The notes under the pieces were generated by a model. It was given only the letters and a program-made list of their open reading frames with translations, was not told the origin of the DNA and ran no database searches. This document shows, in pieces, positions 7,334 through 17,002 of a DNA stretch of 38,309 bases. Numbering within the stretch: position 1 is the stretch's first letter; every line of letters begins with the position of its first letter. The stretch is from Archangium violaceum Cb vi76. GTDB lineage: Bacteria; Myxococcota; Myxococcia; Myxococcales; Myxococcaceae. The stretch spans positions 6 to 38,314 of the forward strand of contig NZ_JPMI01000133.1 in assembly GCF_000733295.1 (NCBI RefSeq), read 5' to 3'. The position numbers and the translations under genes are program-made.

Positions 7334-8095
7334 TCAGCGGCGCTTGACGTTGAAGGGGCCGAAGCCCTGGTCGGCGGGCATGACCTCGACGACGTTGATG
7401 TTCACGTGCGCGGGGCGGGTGACGGCCCAGAGCATGATGTCCGCGATGTCGCCCGGGCTGAGGGCCTCCATGCCCTCGTAGACCTTGCTGGCGCGCTGGG
7501 CATCGCCCTTGAAGCGCACGAGCGAGAAGTCGGTCTCCACCATGCCAGGCTGGATGTCGGTGACGCGCACGCGGGTGCCCACGAGGTCGGCCTTCAGGTT
7601 CTCGGAGAACTGGTGCACGAAGGCCTTGGTGGCGCCGTAGACGTTGCCACCGGGGTACGGGTAGGTGGCGGCCACCGAGCCGAGGTTCACCACGTGTCCG
7701 CGGTTGCGCTTCACCATGCCTGGCAGCAGGGCGCGCGTCACGTAGACGAGCCCCTTGCAGTTGGTGTCGATCATCGTCTCCCAGTCATCGAGCGATGCCT
7801 GGTGGGCGGGCTCGAGGCCGAGGCCGAGGCCGGCGTTGTTGACGAGGACATCCACGTCGGCGAACCCGGCGGGCAGCGAGGAGAGCGAGGCCTCGACATC
7901 CTGGCGCGAGCGCACGTCCAGGACGAGGGGGTGGGCGGGGTTGGGGAGCTTCGCCGCGAGGGCCTCGAGCCGGTCACCGCGGCGGCCGGCGAGCACGAGC
8001 CGTGCGCCCGCTCGAGAGAGCGCGAGTGCACAGGCCTCGCCGATTCCCGCGCTGGCGCCGGTGACGAGGGCCGTCCATCCTTGAAGGGTTTGCAT
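7334..8095 (-). CDS. SDR-family NAD(P)-dependent oxidoreductase, YdfG-like
   Basis: A 253-residue classical short-chain dehydrogenase. Visible: the cofactor motif TGASAGIG (12-19), GRR after strand 2 favouring NADP(H), NNAG (86-89), and the catalytic S140, Y153 and K157 (YGATK), followed by the PGMVET lid. The C-terminal ADI...PAHVNINVVEVMPADQ pattern is that of the YdfG group, which acts on L-allo-threonine, serine and 3-hydroxy acids. The exact substrate here is not known. A 21-bp palindrome 47 bp upstream of its ATG could be an operator. It is the first gene of a likely operon with the methylase-like gene. Confidence 0.92.
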   Translation of the reverse strand: MQTLQGWTALVTGASAGIGEACALALSRAGARLVLAGRRGDRLEALAAKLPNPAHPLVLDVRSRQDVEASLSSLPAGFADVDVLVNNAGLGLGLEPAHQASLDDWETMIDTNCKGLVYVTRALLPGMVKRNRGHVVNLGSVAATYPYPGGNVYGATKAFVHQFSENLKADLVGTRVRVTDIQPGMVETDFSLVRFKGDAQRASKVYEGMEALSPGDIADIMLWAVTRPAHVNINVVEVMPADQGFGPFNVKRR

Positions 8096-8141
8096 GGGAC
8101 GCGGATTCTAATGAGGCGCCGGAGGAGTGCACGCTCCCCGT

Positions 8142-8162
8142 TCCATCATGTTTCATGATGGA
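8142..8162. promoter_or_regulatory. 21-bp perfect palindrome upstream of SDR gene
   Basis: Arms TCCATCATG and its complement are separated by TTT. It lies 15 bp past the AbiEii-like toxin stop and 47 bp before the SDR start, both on the minus strand. It could be an operator for the SDR gene or a hairpin ending the toxin-antitoxin transcript. The short spacer, lack of a T-run and AT-rich arms favour a protein-binding site. Confidence 0.45.
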
Positions 8163-8176
8163 GGGCAGCTCGTCCG

Positions 8177-9034
8177 CTACGGCTTGCTCAGTTCCTCGAG
8201 GAGGAGCTTGATGGCTCCGCTGGCACGGCGAGCAAGCTGGTCCGGATCTACTCCCGCCCCACCCATGAAGCGTGCGTACTTCTTTGCCCCCGCGGAATCG
8301 ATGTCTTCGAATTCCCGCTTCAGGGTGACCAGGGCCGCCTGGAAGAGGGGATCGTTGAAGACGACACTCGCGCGGATGTCGGGAGCCAACGTGGCTTGTC
8401 CTCCCGGCCAGGACTCCACGAGCCAGACGATGTCGTAGGCGTCCTTGTTCTTGTTGCGCCGCTGCAGCGCATCGGCCTTCGCGGCAAGATAGGCAGCAGG
8501 TCCGGCCACATTCAGCGGCTGGTGTGTCTTCCCTCCTCCTCCCGGCAGGAGGACCTCGACGGCCACTTCTCGGAAGTCCTTGTCGACCAGTCCTCCGGTC
8601 GCGAGGACCATCGCCGACAGTCTTCCACCCACGAACCCGCCGGGACGATACAGCTGCCCCGGCTCGCGTCCCGGAGCTGGCGGACAGAAGAACTCGACGG
8701 TCAGCGGCAGGGCGACGCCTCCTTGCCAGCGCCAGCTCGCCCCGTTCAACATCTTGAAGTTCGCCTCTTTGAGGCACTTCTCCAGGCGCTCGTAGTTGCC
8801 GACTTCGCCCTCGACGAGGGCCACGCGCAGGCAGAGGTCGAGGTCCTGGGTGCCGATATGCGGCTCGAGGCCCGGCTCGGGCTTGGGGACGAGCAGGGAG
8901 GGTGCGAGCCCTCCCACGATGACGACATGTGCTCCCGCGAAGCTGAACGCGCGTACGACGCGTGCGGCCTCTCCCAGCAGCTGCGAACGGACCGCCGGGT
9001 CGTATTCACCGGAATGACCTCCTTCAATAGCCAA
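8177..9034 (-). CDS. AbiEii-like nucleotidyltransferase toxin of a type IV toxin-antitoxin pair
   Basis: About 285 residues. The nucleotidyltransferase signature is GG (41-42) followed by GTQDLDL (61-67), with the two metal-binding aspartates at 64 and 66. The later block AAKADALQRRNKNKDAYDI matches the K...RR..KDxYD segment of the AbiEii/MenA-type family, whose studied members transfer nucleotides to tRNA or otherwise block translation. The start is uncertain. No ATG or GTG lies in frame near the AGGAGG at 9019-9024, and the best candidate is TTG at 9034, preceded by GAGGTGG and overlapping the antitoxin gene by 11 bp. The overlap and gene order (antitoxin first) fit an AbiE operon. Confidence 0.78.
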   Translation of the reverse strand: MAIEGGHSGEYDPAVRSQLLGEAARVVRAFSFAGAHVVIVGGLAPSLLVPKPEPGLEPHIGTQDLDLCLRVALVEGEVGNYERLEKCLKEANFKMLNGASWRWQGGVALPLTVEFFCPPAPGREPGQLYRPGGFVGGRLSAMVLATGGLVDKDFREVAVEVLLPGGGGKTHQPLNVAGPAAYLAAKADALQRRNKNKDAYDIVWLVESWPGGQATLAPDIRASVVFNDPLFQAALVTLKREFEDIDSAGAKKYARFMGGAGVDPDQLARRASGAIKLLLEELSKP

Positions 9035-10055
9035 GCACCACCTCACGGAATTGCCGGGCGATGTCGTCACCGCGGCGTTCGGAGCGCGCGTCCAGGTAGA
9101 TGCGGATCGCAGGCGCCAGTTGGATGCCGTTCTTCGTTTCCGTACGCCAGCAGCCGACCTTGCCGGTGTCATGCAGCAAGGCGAGGTTCGCGCCCCGATC
9201 GGTGATTTCCGCTCCGAGCTCCTTGGCGGCTTGTTCCAGGCGGATCTCCGGGGAGATGCGGACGAGGGAAATCGGAACGTTGGTCGGGCCCACTCCGTAC
9301 AGGCTCGTCGCGGCGGCTCCCGTGAGGGCGTGCGGGATTCCCACCTGTGTGAGCTTCGTGCTCATCCGCGACCAGAGCTCCTCGGGGCGGCGTGCGTAGA
9401 GGGCTACATCGAGCGAGGGTTCCCAGCGGGTGGCACTGGGTTGTTGCTCGAGCCAGTCGAGGAGTTCTGTCCGCTCTCTCACCACACGCCGCTTGGCGGG
9501 CCCCTTGCCGAAGGCGCGCACCAATCCCAACTGCTCGAGCTGCTCGAGTATCTTGTGCGCCTGTCCCAGGGAGACGGAGGACAGGTGCGCGAGTTGGGAG
9601 ACGGAGATGGGCTCCTGCTGTTCCAGCAGCACCTGGAGGGCCCTGATGCCATGGACACCCACCCCACCCTTCTCGCGCTTCTTGACGGGAGGCGGTGGAG
9701 GTTCGTCCAAGTGGACGAGCACTCCTGTTGCCACCAGATGGCAATGTCCCCTGGAGTCCAGGTAGCTGGCATTCCGTTCGGCGAGCCACTGCCGGACGGT
9801 CTGACTGAGGAACGGGCTCGCGATGACCGGGATGTCGTGGGGTTCCTCCTCCTCTTCCCGGTGGCTCACGACGCGCAGGATCGAGTCGATGTGCTCCACG
9901 GGGAGTGACGCCGGAACGTCCACGACGCGAAGGCGGACGATGCGGTTACCCAGCTTCAACAGCGCCTTGTCGGAGCTCCGTACGTGAAGCCATGGCTGGG
10001 GCTGTATCCAGCGGGCAATCCGGGTGGGAAGGTGGAACTCAACGGTCATTTTCAC
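9024..10055 (-). CDS. AbiEi-like antitoxin with winged-helix domain
   Basis: A 343-residue partner of the nucleotidyltransferase. The N-terminal region carries the pattern IASPFLSQTVRQWLAE..SYLDSRGHCHL, seen in transcriptional AbiEi-type antitoxins. It is followed by a proline spacer and a winged helix-turn-helix at about 145-190 (ISVSQLAHLSSVSLGQAHKI). The C-terminal half (ALTGAAATSLYG, then ANLALLHDTGK and QLAPAIRIYLDA) is the antitoxin domain. AbiEi proteins both repress their own promoter and neutralise the toxin; here that is family knowledge. The GTG at 10055 is chosen for its GGAG 8 bases upstream; ATG two codons later is the alternative. The upstream 100 bp are unusually AT-rich. Confidence 0.8.
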   Translation of the reverse strand: MKMTVEFHLPTRIARWIQPQPWLHVRSSDKALLKLGNRIVRLRVVDVPASLPVEHIDSILRVVSHREEEEEPHDIPVIASPFLSQTVRQWLAERNASYLDSRGHCHLVATGVLVHLDEPPPPPVKKREKGGVGVHGIRALQVLLEQQEPISVSQLAHLSSVSLGQAHKILEQLEQLGLVRAFGKGPAKRRVVRERTELLDWLEQQPSATRWEPSLDVALYARRPEELWSRMSTKLTQVGIPHALTGAAATSLYGVGPTNVPISLVRISPEIRLEQAAKELGAEITDRGANLALLHDTGKVGCWRTETKNGIQLAPAIRIYLDARSERRGDDIARQFREVVLGY

Positions 10056-10349
10056 TCATGAGTCTCCTTCAAGAAGGAATGAAGATCAAACCCAGGTGAA
10101 GAACCCTATCCATGGAATTGGGAGATCCATATGGGTGGAGATCTTATAATTTCAATGGCTTGGAAGATCTATTTTCATCAGGGCTCGTTCTTCATTTCGT
10201 GAGGAAGATGCTTCTCCAGTGAAAATGAGCTTCCTTTCTTGGGAGATGGGGGGCGGGCGGCCGGAAGAGCGCTCGTCATCCTCCTCCGCGTTGGTTGCGC
10301 TCGCGTTCGGCTGGCCTCTGGCTGGTGGGGCGGAGTTCCCTGTGAGCGT
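10056..10349. promoter_or_regulatory. AT-rich region upstream of the AbiE-like operon
   Basis: Part of a 488-bp gap without an intact gene. Positions about 10100-10200 are clearly richer in A/T than the rest of the window, with ATTATAAG-like sequence on the minus strand and two AGATCT copies flanking it. This probably contains the autoregulated promoter of the antitoxin-toxin operon. No exact promoter can be fixed by eye. The rest (10200-10349) shows nothing recognisable. Confidence 0.35.
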
Positions 10350-10482
10350 GAGTTGGATCTGTTCGTCATGGAGGAGAACGTCACCGGCGGGCTCGCGGAC
10401 CTGGCGGCCATGGTGGATCTGCCCACGACGCTCGACGTCTACGAGATGAGCCTGCGCGACACCTACGCGTCTCGAGGCCTGG
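10350..10482 (+). pseudogene. Orphan coding-looking fragment
   Basis: About 44 codons read as ELDLFVMEENV and continue through MVDLPTTLDVYEMSLRD to SRGLE with almost every third base G or C, as in real genes here. There is no complete gene: the frame then runs into the isoamylase terminator and its antisense. It looks like the remnant of a deleted gene of unknown family. The internal ATG at 10368 has no clear ribosome-binding site. Confidence 0.3.
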
Positions 10483-10491
10483 AAATACATC

Positions 10492-10521
10492 GGGGCGCGG
10501 CCCTGGAAGGCGCCGCGCCCC
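10492..10521 (-). terminator. Strong GC hairpin after isoamylase gene
   Basis: A perfect 10-bp stem (arm GGGGCGCGGC) with a 10-nt loop starts 22 bp past the isoamylase stop on the minus strand. It is followed by a modest T-containing stretch (ATGTATTTCC), consistent with a transcription terminator. Confidence 0.55.
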
Positions 10522-10543
10522 GCGAAACCACTCCGTCAGCGGA

Positions 10544-12922
<2,379 letters not shown>

Positions 12923-13316
12923 GGAGTGACTCCCAGCGCGGCGATGGGGGGAATGCCGAGGAGGCGGGCCCGCGCCTACCCGTCTGTCCTACCTTCCAGC
13001 ACCTTCTACTCCTGGGAGTCAATCCGGGGTGTTCGCGACTCACCTCCGCTCCCGCGTGTCCGTCCGCTAGGAGGCACGCTCCAGTTGGCGCATGAATCCG
13101 CCCTGGGCGTGTCACCACCGCATGTCATTCCAATCCCCGGTGTGCCTACCGCACCATGTCGCACGGTGTCATGAGACGTGGGACGCAGCGCTTTTCCGTC
13201 CCCGGGGAGACAGGCTACAGTCGTGTCGGAGAGTTGGCGTAGCATCCGCGCCCTTTCGCTGTCCTTCACCGCGGGCCCCCCACCGCGGATACCCCCCTTT
13301 GAACGGAGAGCCTTCC
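12923..13316. promoter_or_regulatory. Divergent intergenic region
   Basis: 394 bp between the divergent isoamylase and hydrolase genes must contain both promoters. A TACAGT hexamer at about 13212-13217, with TTTTCC 18 bp upstream, is a weak candidate for the hydrolase promoter. No sigma-54 (GG-N10-GC) element or convincing operator was found. No gene is supported here: the in-frame upstream extension of the hydrolase frame has poor codon bias. Confidence 0.3.
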
Positions 13317-14099
13317 ATGCCCACTGTTGCTTCCAGCGATCAGACGTCCATCCACTACCGCGTCGTCGGAGACGGCCCGCGCAACGTGCTGCTCGTCCAC
13401 GGATGGATGATGTCGGGTGCGGTGTTCAACGAGCTCGTGGATCTGATGGACACCACGGGGCTGCGGCTGGTGATTCCGGACCTGAGGGGCTCGGGTGACT
13501 CCGGGGCGCCCGCGGGCGGGTACACGCTCGAGCAGCACGCGCGCGACGTGCTGGCCGTGGCGGACCACGCGGGACTCGAGCGCTTCACGGTGGTGGGCCA
13601 CAGCATGGGCGGCCAGCTGGCCCAGTGGGTGGCGGCGCAGGAGCCCGCGCGCGTGGAGGGCGTGGTGCTGCTCAACACGGTGCCCGCCTCGGGCATGCAG
13701 CTGCCGCCGGACGCCGCCGGGCTGTTCCGCACCTCGGCCAATGACCGGGAGAAGCAGAAGACCATCCTCGGCCTGGCGTGCAAGCAGCTGTCGCCGGCGG
13801 CGCTGGAGCGGCTGCTGGATGTCGCGGGCGGGGTGGCCAGGGGCTCCATCGAGGGCAGCTTCGATGCGTGGACGGGCGGTGGCTTCGAGGCGAAGCTGGC
13901 CTCCATCACCGCGCCCACGTTGGTGCTGGCCACGGATGATCCGTTCCTGCCGCCGGCCTTCCTGCGCCAGGCGGTGGTGGGCCCCATCAAGAACGCGCGC
14001 CTGGTGTACCTGCCCGGGCCGGGGCACTACCCGCAGGTGGAGCGGCCCGCCGAGACGACCGCACTGCTCACGTCCTTCCTCACCGGCCTGCGTGCATAG
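13317..14099 (+). CDS. Alpha/beta hydrolase, serine type
   Basis: A 260-residue alpha/beta hydrolase. Visible: the oxyanion motif HGWMMSG (28-34), the nucleophile elbow GHSMGG with S96, the acid in LATDDPF and the base in GPGHYPQVE. The overall pattern fits the 3-oxoadipate enol-lactonase/haloperoxidase-like superfamily, but the substrate cannot be read from sequence. The ATG at 13317 is preceded by CGGAGAG. A longer in-frame open stretch upstream has no coding signature and was not used. A 12-bp gap to the next gene implies an operon. Confidence 0.88.
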   Translation: MPTVASSDQTSIHYRVVGDGPRNVLLVHGWMMSGAVFNELVDLMDTTGLRLVIPDLRGSGDSGAPAGGYTLEQHARDVLAVADHAGLERFTVVGHSMGGQLAQWVAAQEPARVEGVVLLNTVPASGMQLPPDAAGLFRTSANDREKQKTILGLACKQLSPAALERLLDVAGGVARGSIEGSFDAWTGGGFEAKLASITAPTLVLATDDPFLPPAFLRQAVVGPIKNARLVYLPGPGHYPQVERPAETTALLTSFLTGLRA

Positions 14100-14111
14100 G
14101 AGGCTCTTCCC

Positions 14112-14528
14112 ATGGCCTGGAAGATGACCTTCGACTACGACGAGGTGCACGACGTCGTGACGGCGACGTTCCAGGACTGCATCCTCAACAACTCGTTGGA
14201 CGTGGCGCGCTGGCGCACCGAGGTGGAGGGCCACCTGTCGAAGTACCCGTCGAAGGTGGACCTGCTCATCAACCTGGATGGGCTGGTGGTGAAGTACACG
14301 GCGGGCCGCGTCTTCGGGCGCGAGCGCTCCGAGGTGCTCTCCCGCTACACGCTGCGCTCCTTCCGCTTCGGCGGCGACGAGATGACGAAGATGTTCGTCA
14401 GCACCAGCGGTGTCATCAACGGCGCGGCGGTGAACGTCTACCGCTCGCGCGACGAGGCCCTGCGGGCGCTGTTGGCGGACCGGGCCTCGGGTGGGTCCGC
14501 CCCGGTGTCCGGCAAGAAGGCGATTTGA
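14112..14528 (+). CDS. Small protein of unknown function, possible STAS-like fold
   Basis: 138 residues, soluble. Its pattern of two long strands (FDYDEVHDVVTATF, KVDLLINLDGL) followed by helices with RSEVLSRYTLRSFRF is compatible with the SpoIIAA/STAS-like fold often found as small orphan proteins in myxobacteria. That is a structural guess from sequence pattern. It begins 12 bp after the hydrolase stop with GGAGG upstream and so is probably co-transcribed with it. It ends 16 bp before the convergent molybdoenzyme gene. Confidence 0.7.
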   Translation: MAWKMTFDYDEVHDVVTATFQDCILNNSLDVARWRTEVEGHLSKYPSKVDLLINLDGLVVKYTAGRVFGRERSEVLSRYTLRSFRFGGDEMTKMFVSTSGVINGAAVNVYRSRDEALRALLADRASGGSAPVSGKKAI

Positions 14529-14544
14529 GTCTGCCGCCGGTGCG

Positions 14545-15252
14545 TCACACCCCGGCGAACCACTCGTAGCCGCGATCCTCCCAGTACCCGCCCGTGGGCT
14601 CTGGGAGGAAGTTCACCGCGGTGAGGTACTTCACCATCTTGTAGCCGAGCTTCACCCCCGAATAGAGGCGCAGCGGTGCGCCGTGCTCGGGAGGCAGCGG
14701 CGCGCCATTCATCCCGTAGGCGAGGATCGTCTGGGGGTGGAAGGCGCTCGGCCCATCCCAGGAGGAGTAGTAGCCCGCGTCGAAGGAGCGGAACTCCACG
14801 AAGCGGGCCCGAGGATCCGCGCCCACGAGCTTCGCCAGCTCACTCACCCGCACGCCGTGCCACGAGGCCACCGCGCTCCAGCCCTCCACGCAGTGGTGGC
14901 GGATGCGGTAGTCCGTGCGCGGCATCAGCCGCAGGTCGTCCAGCGAGAGCACGCCCGGCCGCGCCACCAGCCCGCCCACCTGGAGCGCCCAGCCGGCCGG
15001 CGCCAGCGGCACCCGGTCCGAGATGAAGTACTGCGGGAAGGCGCCAGGCCGGGTGAGGGCCTCCGCGGGCTCCTCGGGTGCGAGCCGCTCCGGGTCGAAG
15101 AGCGCCGACTGGAAGCGTTGGTTGAAGCGCTCCATGGCCCCGAGGAAGCCCTGGCGGGGCCGGCTGCTGTCGCACGCGCCCAGGGCCACCGCCGCCGTGC
15201 CGAGCAGCCACGTGCGCCGGGTGAGGAGCCGTCCGCCGCGGGGGTCACTCAT
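14545..15252 (-). CDS. Sulfite-oxidase-fold molybdoenzyme, Tat-exported lipoprotein
   Basis: A 235-residue molybdopterin-dependent oxidoreductase of the YedY/MsrP-sulfite oxidase superfamily. The molybdenum-ligand cysteine is C121 in RHHCVEGWSA. Other family blocks are VGGLVARPGVLSLDDL, HGVRVSELAKLVG, and LPPEHGAPLRLYSGVKLGYKMVKYL. The N-terminus has a twin arginine (12-13), a short hydrophobic stretch and a lipobox ALGAC (C27), so it is predicted to be Tat-exported and lipidated at the envelope. It overlaps the end of the cytochrome b gene by 8 bp and probably receives electrons from it, as MsrP does from MsrQ. It could repair methionine sulfoxide or reduce another periplasmic substrate. Confidence 0.9.
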   Translation of the reverse strand: MSDPRGGRLLTRRTWLLGTAAVALGACDSSRPRQGFLGAMERFNQRFQSALFDPERLAPEEPAEALTRPGAFPQYFISDRVPLAPAGWALQVGGLVARPGVLSLDDLRLMPRTDYRIRHHCVEGWSAVASWHGVRVSELAKLVGADPRARFVEFRSFDAGYYSSWDGPSAFHPQTILAYGMNGAPLPPEHGAPLRLYSGVKLGYKMVKYLTAVNFLPEPTGGYWEDRGYEWFAGV

Positions 15253-15895
15253 GGCGCCGGCCTCCCGTCACCATCTCGCCCAGCGTGCGCGGGTGGAGCG
15301 CCACCATCACCACGTGCCCCACGGTGAAGAGCGCCAGCAGCGCGAGCACCCCGAGGTGCACCAGCCGCGCCGGGTCATAGCCGCCGAAGAGGGCGGTGAG
15401 TGCGCGCAACTGCACGGGCTTGTAGAGGACGAGCCCGGAGAGCACCTCGACGAGGGCCAGCACCAGCACGCCCGTGTACGCGAAGCGCTGCAGGCCGTTG
15501 TAGGGCTCCTGCCGTGGGGGCTCCTTGCGCAGCCGGAGGTAGTACGCGGCCGTGTGCAGCGCATCGCGCGCGTCGCGGCGGGGGAGGAAGAGGCGCCGCC
15601 GCCACTCGCCGCTGCCCACCAGCCAGGCGACGTAGCAGAGGCCATTGAGAACGAAGAACCAGCCGAAGGCGAAGTGCCAGTGCCGCGCGCCCGCGAGCCA
15701 CTCGCCGAGCCGGGTCCACCCGGGAGGCGGTGTTCCCTGGAAGGGGTACACGCCGTAGGGCGCGCCCTGGGGACCCATCATGGGGTAGGCGGCGAGAATC
15801 TGTAGACCGCTCATGGCCAGGATGGCGAGCAGCGGCACGTTGACCCAATGCGCGAGGCGGACGGGCCCGGGCTGCGGACGTGGGGCATGCGGCAT
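15245..15895 (-). CDS. Cytochrome b membrane partner of the molybdoenzyme
   Basis: 216 residues with four hydrophobic helices. Candidate haem ligands are H16 (RLAHW, helix 1), H72/H74 (HWHFAFGW, helix 2), and H180 and H194 (helix 4), the layout of the Ni/Fe-hydrogenase-type cytochrome b561 family. It probably passes quinol electrons to the coupled molybdoenzyme. The frame is open well upstream, but the ATG at 15895 is where the typical N-terminus begins (short basic-proline stretch then RLAHW) and where codon bias changes. The stop overlaps the molybdoenzyme start by 8 bp. The partner is not MsrQ by sequence pattern, so the pair resembles MsrPQ only in arrangement. Confidence 0.85.
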   Translation of the reverse strand: MPHAPRPQPGPVRLAHWVNVPLLAILAMSGLQILAAYPMMGPQGAPYGVYPFQGTPPPGWTRLGEWLAGARHWHFAFGWFFVLNGLCYVAWLVGSGEWRRRLFLPRRDARDALHTAAYYLRLRKEPPRQEPYNGLQRFAYTGVLVLALVEVLSGLVLYKPVQLRALTALFGGYDPARLVHLGVLALLALFTVGHVVMVALHPRTLGEMVTGGRRHE

Positions 15896-16070
15896 GGTGC
15901 GTTTCCCCCGGAGAGTGGCGGGCCCGAGAAACCCGCCGCGCCCGGAAGCGGAGCACGCGCGCCACCGTTGCGCAGGAGCCCTCCGGGGCAGGCGCATGGT
16001 TCCGGACGCCAGGGGGCGTGGCTTCGTCTCGCAACCGACAACGCGCGCGACCCTACTTGAGGCGGCGGGA

Positions 16071-16523
16071 ATGAAACAAGTGACCGCCAAAATAGGATAT
16101 GGGGTTGACTTGACGTCGCTGGTAGATAGGGTTGCTGCCACCATGCCAGGTCATGTGCCTCCCGAGGTCCGCAAACGATTGGCCGAACCCCTTCGGAACA
16201 CCCTCCGCACCGTGAGGCAGTTGGTGGAGCTCTCCCAGGCGGACATGGCCCAGCGCATCGGCATGCCCGAGCACGCCTACGGCCGTTTCGAGCGCGAGAG
16301 CTCGAGCATCGTGCCGAGCGCCTCGACGCTGCGGCGCATGTACCGGGTGCTGGAGAGCTCGGTGGATGAGCTGCTCGGCCCCGAGTGTGGGGAGGAGCGG
16401 CAACCGGTGGCGAAGCCGTCCTCCGGTGGGAGCCGTTCCCGGCAGCCCGCGTCCCGGCGTTCGCGCTCCCACTCGCGCACGGGGCGGGCCCGGCGTCTGG
16501 CGCTCCGGGTGGACGTGGAGTGA
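16071..16523 (+). CDS. Xre-family helix-turn-helix protein with basic tail
   Basis: A 150-residue DNA-binding protein. Residues about 40-100 (LRNTLRTVRQLVELSQADMAQRIGMPEHAYGRFE, then LRRMYRVLESSVDELLG) form a Cro/C1-type HTH. The last 45 residues are rich in Ser and Arg (SRSRQPASRRSRSHS), an unstructured basic tail that could add nonspecific DNA or nucleic-acid binding. The ATG at 16071 has only a weak GGCGGGA before it. A second ATG at 16143 just ahead of the HTH is possible. It is divergent from the cytochrome b gene, so it may regulate that operon (inference from position), and is 10 bp ahead of the next gene. Confidence 0.75.
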   Translation: MKQVTAKIGYGVDLTSLVDRVAATMPGHVPPEVRKRLAEPLRNTLRTVRQLVELSQADMAQRIGMPEHAYGRFERESSSIVPSASTLRRMYRVLESSVDELLGPECGEERQPVAKPSSGGSRSRQPASRRSRSHSRTGRARRLALRVDVE

Positions 16524-16533
16524 GAGGGGCCTC

Positions 16534-16941
16534 ATGAGCCAGCAGCTCCCGGCACGGCGTTTCCTCTACTGTCTCCTCCAGGGAGCAGCCTTCTCTCCAT
16601 CGCTCGCCCAGGAGCGCACGGGGCTGTTGCTGGTGGACGCGAACGAGCCCGGCGAGGTGGCTCCCTCGGGACGCTACGCGGGGAAGGCCCTGCCGTACGG
16701 GAGCGCCATGCTGGTGCTGCTCGACGAGGACCTGGAGCCGGGCGCCTCCGCCCTGGAGCCCCTGCGCGCGTTGAAGGCCCGGCTGCCGGAGCTGCGGAGC
16801 CTGGGGGCCTCGGAGGTCTCGCTCTACCTGGTCGTCGCCTACGAGCGGCGGTGCGACTTCGTGCTCGCCCCCGAGGAGCTGGCGGAGCTCGCCGTGCTCG
16901 GACTGCCGCTGGCGGTCTCCTGCCACCCCGCGGCGACTTGA
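16534..16941 (+). CDS. Unknown protein in operon with Xre regulator
   Basis: A 135-residue protein I do not recognise. There is no signal peptide in spite of a moderately hydrophobic N-terminus (FLYCLLQGAAF). It has alternating strands and helices and three cysteines (about residues 13, 107 and 130). Codon bias is typical. It starts with ATG 10 bp after the Xre stop, with GAGAGGGG upstream, so it is probably co-transcribed and could be a partner of the regulator. Confidence 0.65.
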   Translation: MSQQLPARRFLYCLLQGAAFSPSLAQERTGLLLVDANEPGEVAPSGRYAGKALPYGSAMLVLLDEDLEPGASALEPLRALKARLPELRSLGASEVSLYLVVAYERRCDFVLAPEELAELAVLGLPLAVSCHPAAT

Positions 16942-16945
16942 GGCC

Positions 16946-16965
16946 GGCACCACGACGGTGGTGTC
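16946..16965. terminator. Hairpin between convergent genes
   Basis: The stem CACCAC/GTGGTG with a 4-nt loop can be extended by a wobble and a G-C pair. It lies 4 bp past the 16534-16941 gene and ahead of the convergent TetR gene end at 17003. Position suggests a bidirectional terminator, but there is no T-run. Confidence 0.35.
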
Positions 16966-17002
16966 CCGGGCTCATGTACAACACGGACGTCACGTCGAGG
17001 TG

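Noticed and set aside
12923-13316. Sigma-54 promoter for the hydrolase
   Set aside because: TTGGCG-like stretches exist but the GG-N10-GC spacing is not met.
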